Positions 60,967 to 64,000 of a stretch of 64,000 nucleotides of DNA are shown in pieces. The DNA lies in NCBI RefSeq assembly GCF_963674635.1, contig NZ_OY771475.1, positions 4,261,001-4,325,000 of the forward strand. Reading direction: 5' to 3'. The stretch's first letter is position 1. Each line of letters starts with the position of its first letter. The position numbers were made by a program, and so were the translations under genes. This DNA is from Breoghania sp. (GTDB lineage: Bacteria > Pseudomonadota > Alphaproteobacteria > Rhizobiales > Stappiaceae). The notes beneath the pieces are model-generated. The model saw only the letters and a program-made list of their open reading frames with translations, was not told where the DNA came from and ran no database searches.

Positions 60967-62279
60967 ACTGCAAACTTTCGACTCTGCGGCGCGCCTTGCT
61001 GGCTAAGAGGGAAGCTCGTTGCGACGCTTTCTTGATCAAGGGTGTAGTGTTCCCTGCCCAAGATGGAATTTACGATCTTCGCACTTCGCCATGCGCTCAA
61101 GCTGAGATTTTGATCAGCCAGGCCATACTGGCTCACACCAGCGTTTTGGAGGAAGAGGCGGGCCTTCGTGGACGTTTTCAGACGCGCGGAAAAATCTTCG
61201 TTCAAGCAAATTTCGCCGCTGGGCAGAAAAGTCAGCAAACTTGCGAGGCCGTCCAAAAAAGCCGGAGTTTCGTATCTGTATCCCGTGGCGTAAAGAACTC
61301 TGTCGCAGTTAAATTCCTCGCGATAATCAGTCAGTTTATTGCGAGTTATAACTTTGAGATTTCCTTCGCTTTGCTTTGTAACATTTAAAATATCGCAGCT
61401 GCATTTGAGGTGAACTCTTGTGTGATCCTCTGTTTCGATACTGTTGCGATAAAGCCGCGTGTAGAGACCCTCCAGCGTCCGCGACGAAATCCCATCGCTC
61501 GTCATTTTCAGGGATTCGTTGAGCTGCGCACGAGCTGATTCAGGCAAACTGTAGAAATATTCGGCGAAGGCAGGGGTGTAAATTTCATTAACAAAAGGTG
61601 AATCGTCCAGTGGCAGCAGCATCGGACGGCGGCAAATCCAATGTATTGTCGCGGGGGGAGCGGGAAGATTTAGCAGATACTCAACTATTTCTGCTGCTGA
61701 TTGGCCTCCGCCAACTACGCAGATTGCGCGCCCTGCATAACTTGCGGACGCGTGTTCCGCGAAATTCGAGGAGTGGTATCGGGAGCGATCCGGATCGTCG
61801 AAATTGGGGACGTAGGGCGTCTTGCCGATGCCCACCGAAACATTGTTCGCAATATATCGCCCTGAATTGGTTTCCACATGAAACCCGTCTCTCCCTAAGG
61901 TGATCGCAACCACTTCGGTGTTAAATTTTGCGACTGCGAGCTTTTTGACGGTCCATGTGTAATATTTTTCGAAAGTTCTTCTGCTAACTGAGTATCTGCT
62001 TGCAACAAGAGTTCGGTATATGCTGCCAGTAGATTTCAAATAGGAAAGAAAAGAATATGGACTTGTCGGATCGGCGAGAGTTACAAGGTCTTTTAAGAAA
62101 GAAACCTGCAATTCGGCGCCAGGCAATTGCATTCCGCTGTGCCATGTAAAATTCGCAGAGCGGTCGAGGATTGTGGCCCCAGATTGTCCGGCTCCTACCC
62201 ATAAAGCCATTAGGCTCAGATTTGAGGGCCCGCAACCAATTGCCAAAAGGTCTTTCTTAAAAATCGGACTAATACTCAT
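60963..62279 (-). CDS. SidA/IucD/PvdA family amino-acid N-hydroxylase (lysine N6- or ornithine N5-monooxygenase)
   Basis: 438 residues, the usual size. The FAD loop is AIGCGPSNLSLMAL (about 13-26), the family block WHSGMQLPGAELQVSFLKDLVTLADPTSPYSFL near 46-78 is complete, the NADPH loop is VVGGGQSAAEIVEYLL near 188-203, and VLYATGYRYETP is near 326-337. These flavoenzymes hydroxylate the side-chain amine of free lysine or ornithine. No siderophore synthetase is nearby. Next to a cupin-MetRS fusion, the likely product is N6-hydroxylysine (or N6-hydroxy-beta-lysine, given the aminomutase) for N-N bond formation. The start overlaps nothing; a 34-base gap follows the oxygenase gene. Confidence 0.92.
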   Translation of the reverse strand: MSISPIFKKDLLAIGCGPSNLSLMALWVGAGQSGATILDRSANFTWHSGMQLPGAELQVSFLKDLVTLADPTSPYSFLSYLKSTGSIYRTLVASRYSVSRRTFEKYYTWTVKKLAVAKFNTEVVAITLGRDGFHVETNSGRYIANNVSVGIGKTPYVPNFDDPDRSRYHSSNFAEHASASYAGRAICVVGGGQSAAEIVEYLLNLPAPPATIHWICRRPMLLPLDDSPFVNEIYTPAFAEYFYSLPESARAQLNESLKMTSDGISSRTLEGLYTRLYRNSIETEDHTRVHLKCSCDILNVTKQSEGNLKVITRNKLTDYREEFNCDRVLYATGYRYETPAFLDGLASLLTFLPSGEICLNEDFSARLKTSTKARLFLQNAGVSQYGLADQNLSLSAWRSAKIVNSILGREHYTLDQESVATSFPLSQQGAPQSRKFAV

Positions 62280-62313
62280 TTTTGCAAAGGCCTATTCTGA
62301 GAATTTCAGCTCT

Positions 62314-63283
62314 TCAAAGATATTTGATTTCAATACAGGCACGTTGCAGCCAGCGACGCGCACCAATTGGAGTGGACGGGGTTTCGGGCGCGATCTGCCC
62401 TTTCCGGCCGTGCAGCACACCGCCGTACCTGCCCTTAGCAACACCATTTGCGATCAAAAGCCCGGTACCTGACGTCATCTCAACGCTGCGGACGCATGAG
62501 GCTTTGGCCTCAACAATCGCTGACTTCAGCGCATGAACCGCAGAGCGCCCTGCAGGATCGCGGGTTTGAATACGGTCTTCTTCGTATATTCGAGATATTG
62601 TCCAACCGTTGGCGATGGCATCAAGCACGGGCGTTTCATCCAGCGCTCTAGCCTGAAATCCATCGCCACTTCGAACGCTGTATATGGGCGCCTTCAGTTG
62701 CTCCAGATTTGCGGGCGTGAGCCTGTCCAGAACATCAGCAACCGGCAGATATTCGGTAAAAACCCCGCTCTGCCCTTGCAAGCAGAGCAGCGCAAGGAAA
62801 CTTGGTGGCGCCTGAAGAAATACGTTTTCGGCATGAAAGGGCAATGGGGCTCGCCCCCGGCCGGAGGATTCACTTCCGAATTTATCGACTGGATAAATCT
62901 GCTGGAGGAAGTCCGGTTGGTGACTACTGGGCTCGCGTTGCAGTTTTGCTTTCATCAGCGCCGTCAGGCCCGATAATACCGTTTCGCTGATACGTCCCTT
63001 CGCCCCTACATTCTGGTCCAGGCTGCCCAAATCGGGGAGGGGGGTGTCTATAGGCACGTCCTTGAGGACGAGAACATCTGGCCCCCGGCCTTCGCTCATC
63101 GAGGCCAGAAGTTCGTAGAGCTCTGCCGACGTGACGGCCGCAAAATCGGCGCAGAAATCCTCGTGCTCGCATGCAGGATCACGATAAAAATCGTGGCTGC
63201 CGTATTTCTGCGCAAGCGCCTTAATATCGCGCTTTTCTGCTCTCGAAAATTCGTACTCAGCGCACGTGCTGTCGACAACTTTG

Positions 63284-63291
<8 letters not shown>
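62314..63291 (-). CDS. Fe(II)/2-oxoglutarate amino-acid hydroxylase, VioC/AsnO (clavaminate synthase)-like
   Basis: 325 residues from the ATG at 63291, with GGGAAG six bases upstream. The metal triad is H153 and E155 in LPFHAEN and H294 in GVLHGRKG. R317 in RRWLQRACI is placed to bind 2-oxoglutarate. The HxE form with a Glu, and the LHGR and RWLQR motifs, match the clavaminate synthase-like group that hydroxylates free amino acids (arginine in VioC, asparagine in AsnO). The substrate here may be lysine, beta-lysine or the hydrazine. It overlaps the aminomutase gene by eight bases. Confidence 0.88.

Positions 63292-64000
<709 letters not shown>

Noticed and set aside
60963..62279. Siderophore biosynthesis locus
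   Set aside because: The N-hydroxylase family is used in hydroxamate siderophores, but no NRPS, IucA/IucC-type synthetase, acyltransferase or receptor gene is in view.

Overview
The window reads as chromosomal DNA of an alphaproteobacterium, most likely of the Hyphomicrobiales (Rhizobiales). The grounds are high GC in most of the window, a GbpR/ChvE/GguABC sugar locus of the Agrobacterium type, a non-phosphorylative L-arabinose pathway, a large-form (540-residue) isocitrate lyase beside an ScfR/RamB-type regulator, and an accessory N-type ATPase operon. The genus cannot be fixed from sequence inspection alone. No rRNA, tRNA or CRISPR array was seen.

Layout. (1) 1-2571, minus: start of an N-ATPase operon (atpD-atpC-atpQ-atpR-atpB, cut by the window edge). 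(2) 3434-7489, plus: a 1351-residue glycine-rich autotransporter with its own terminator. (3) 7739-24689: a sugar-acid locus transcribed leftward from chvE. It holds ChvE-GguAB, a YtfQRT-YjfF-type importer, L-arabinose 1-dehydrogenase, lactonase, arabinonate dehydratase, GguC/AraD1, alpha-ketoglutarate semialdehyde dehydrogenase and an aldose epimerase. Together these would carry L-arabinose to alpha-ketoglutarate. The LysR regulator gbpR diverges from chvE. (4) 24929-32939: a LysR-controlled acyl-CoA cassette of SDR reductase, CoA-transferase, MaoC/PhaJ hydratase, FabV enoyl reductase, MFS carrier and HSL-type esterase. It can be drawn as a reductive C4-type route. (5) 33429-40204, plus: a sugar ABC importer with PfkB kinase, GatZ-like protein and LacI regulator, probably for tagatose or a related sugar or polyol. 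(6) 40494-43402, minus: copper genes (CopC-CopD fusion, YcnI-like, DUF2946-like). (7) 43896-51622: aceA, divergent scfR, then thioesterase-prpD-prpC-prpB. These cover the glyoxylate shunt and methylcitrate cycle for acetate and propionate. (8) 52264-56543: a probably frameshifted trypsin-like protease gene, an acyltransferase-3/SGNH protein and degraded IS481- and IS110-type transposase fragments. (9) 56656-64000, minus: a biosynthetic operon running off the right edge.

The most interesting part is region 9. A cupin fused to a methionyl-tRNA-synthetase-like domain (HxH..E..H cupin ligands, HLGH and KFSTS motifs, four-cysteine knuckle) lies in one overlapping operon with a SidA/IucD-type amino-acid N-hydroxylase. 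This pair is the known signature of N-N bond (hydrazine) formation, as in Spb40 of s56-p1 and PyrN of pyrazomycin biosynthesis. The operon adds a saccharopine-dehydrogenase-like protein, an MFS exporter, a VioC/AsnO-like Fe(II)/2-oxoglutarate oxygenase and a lysine-2,3-aminomutase-family radical SAM enzyme. I know of no described pathway with this whole combination. It suggests an undescribed hydrazine-containing metabolite, perhaps built on beta-lysine or hydroxylysine. The decayed IS fragments on its left flank and the lower GC of its middle genes fit acquisition by transfer.
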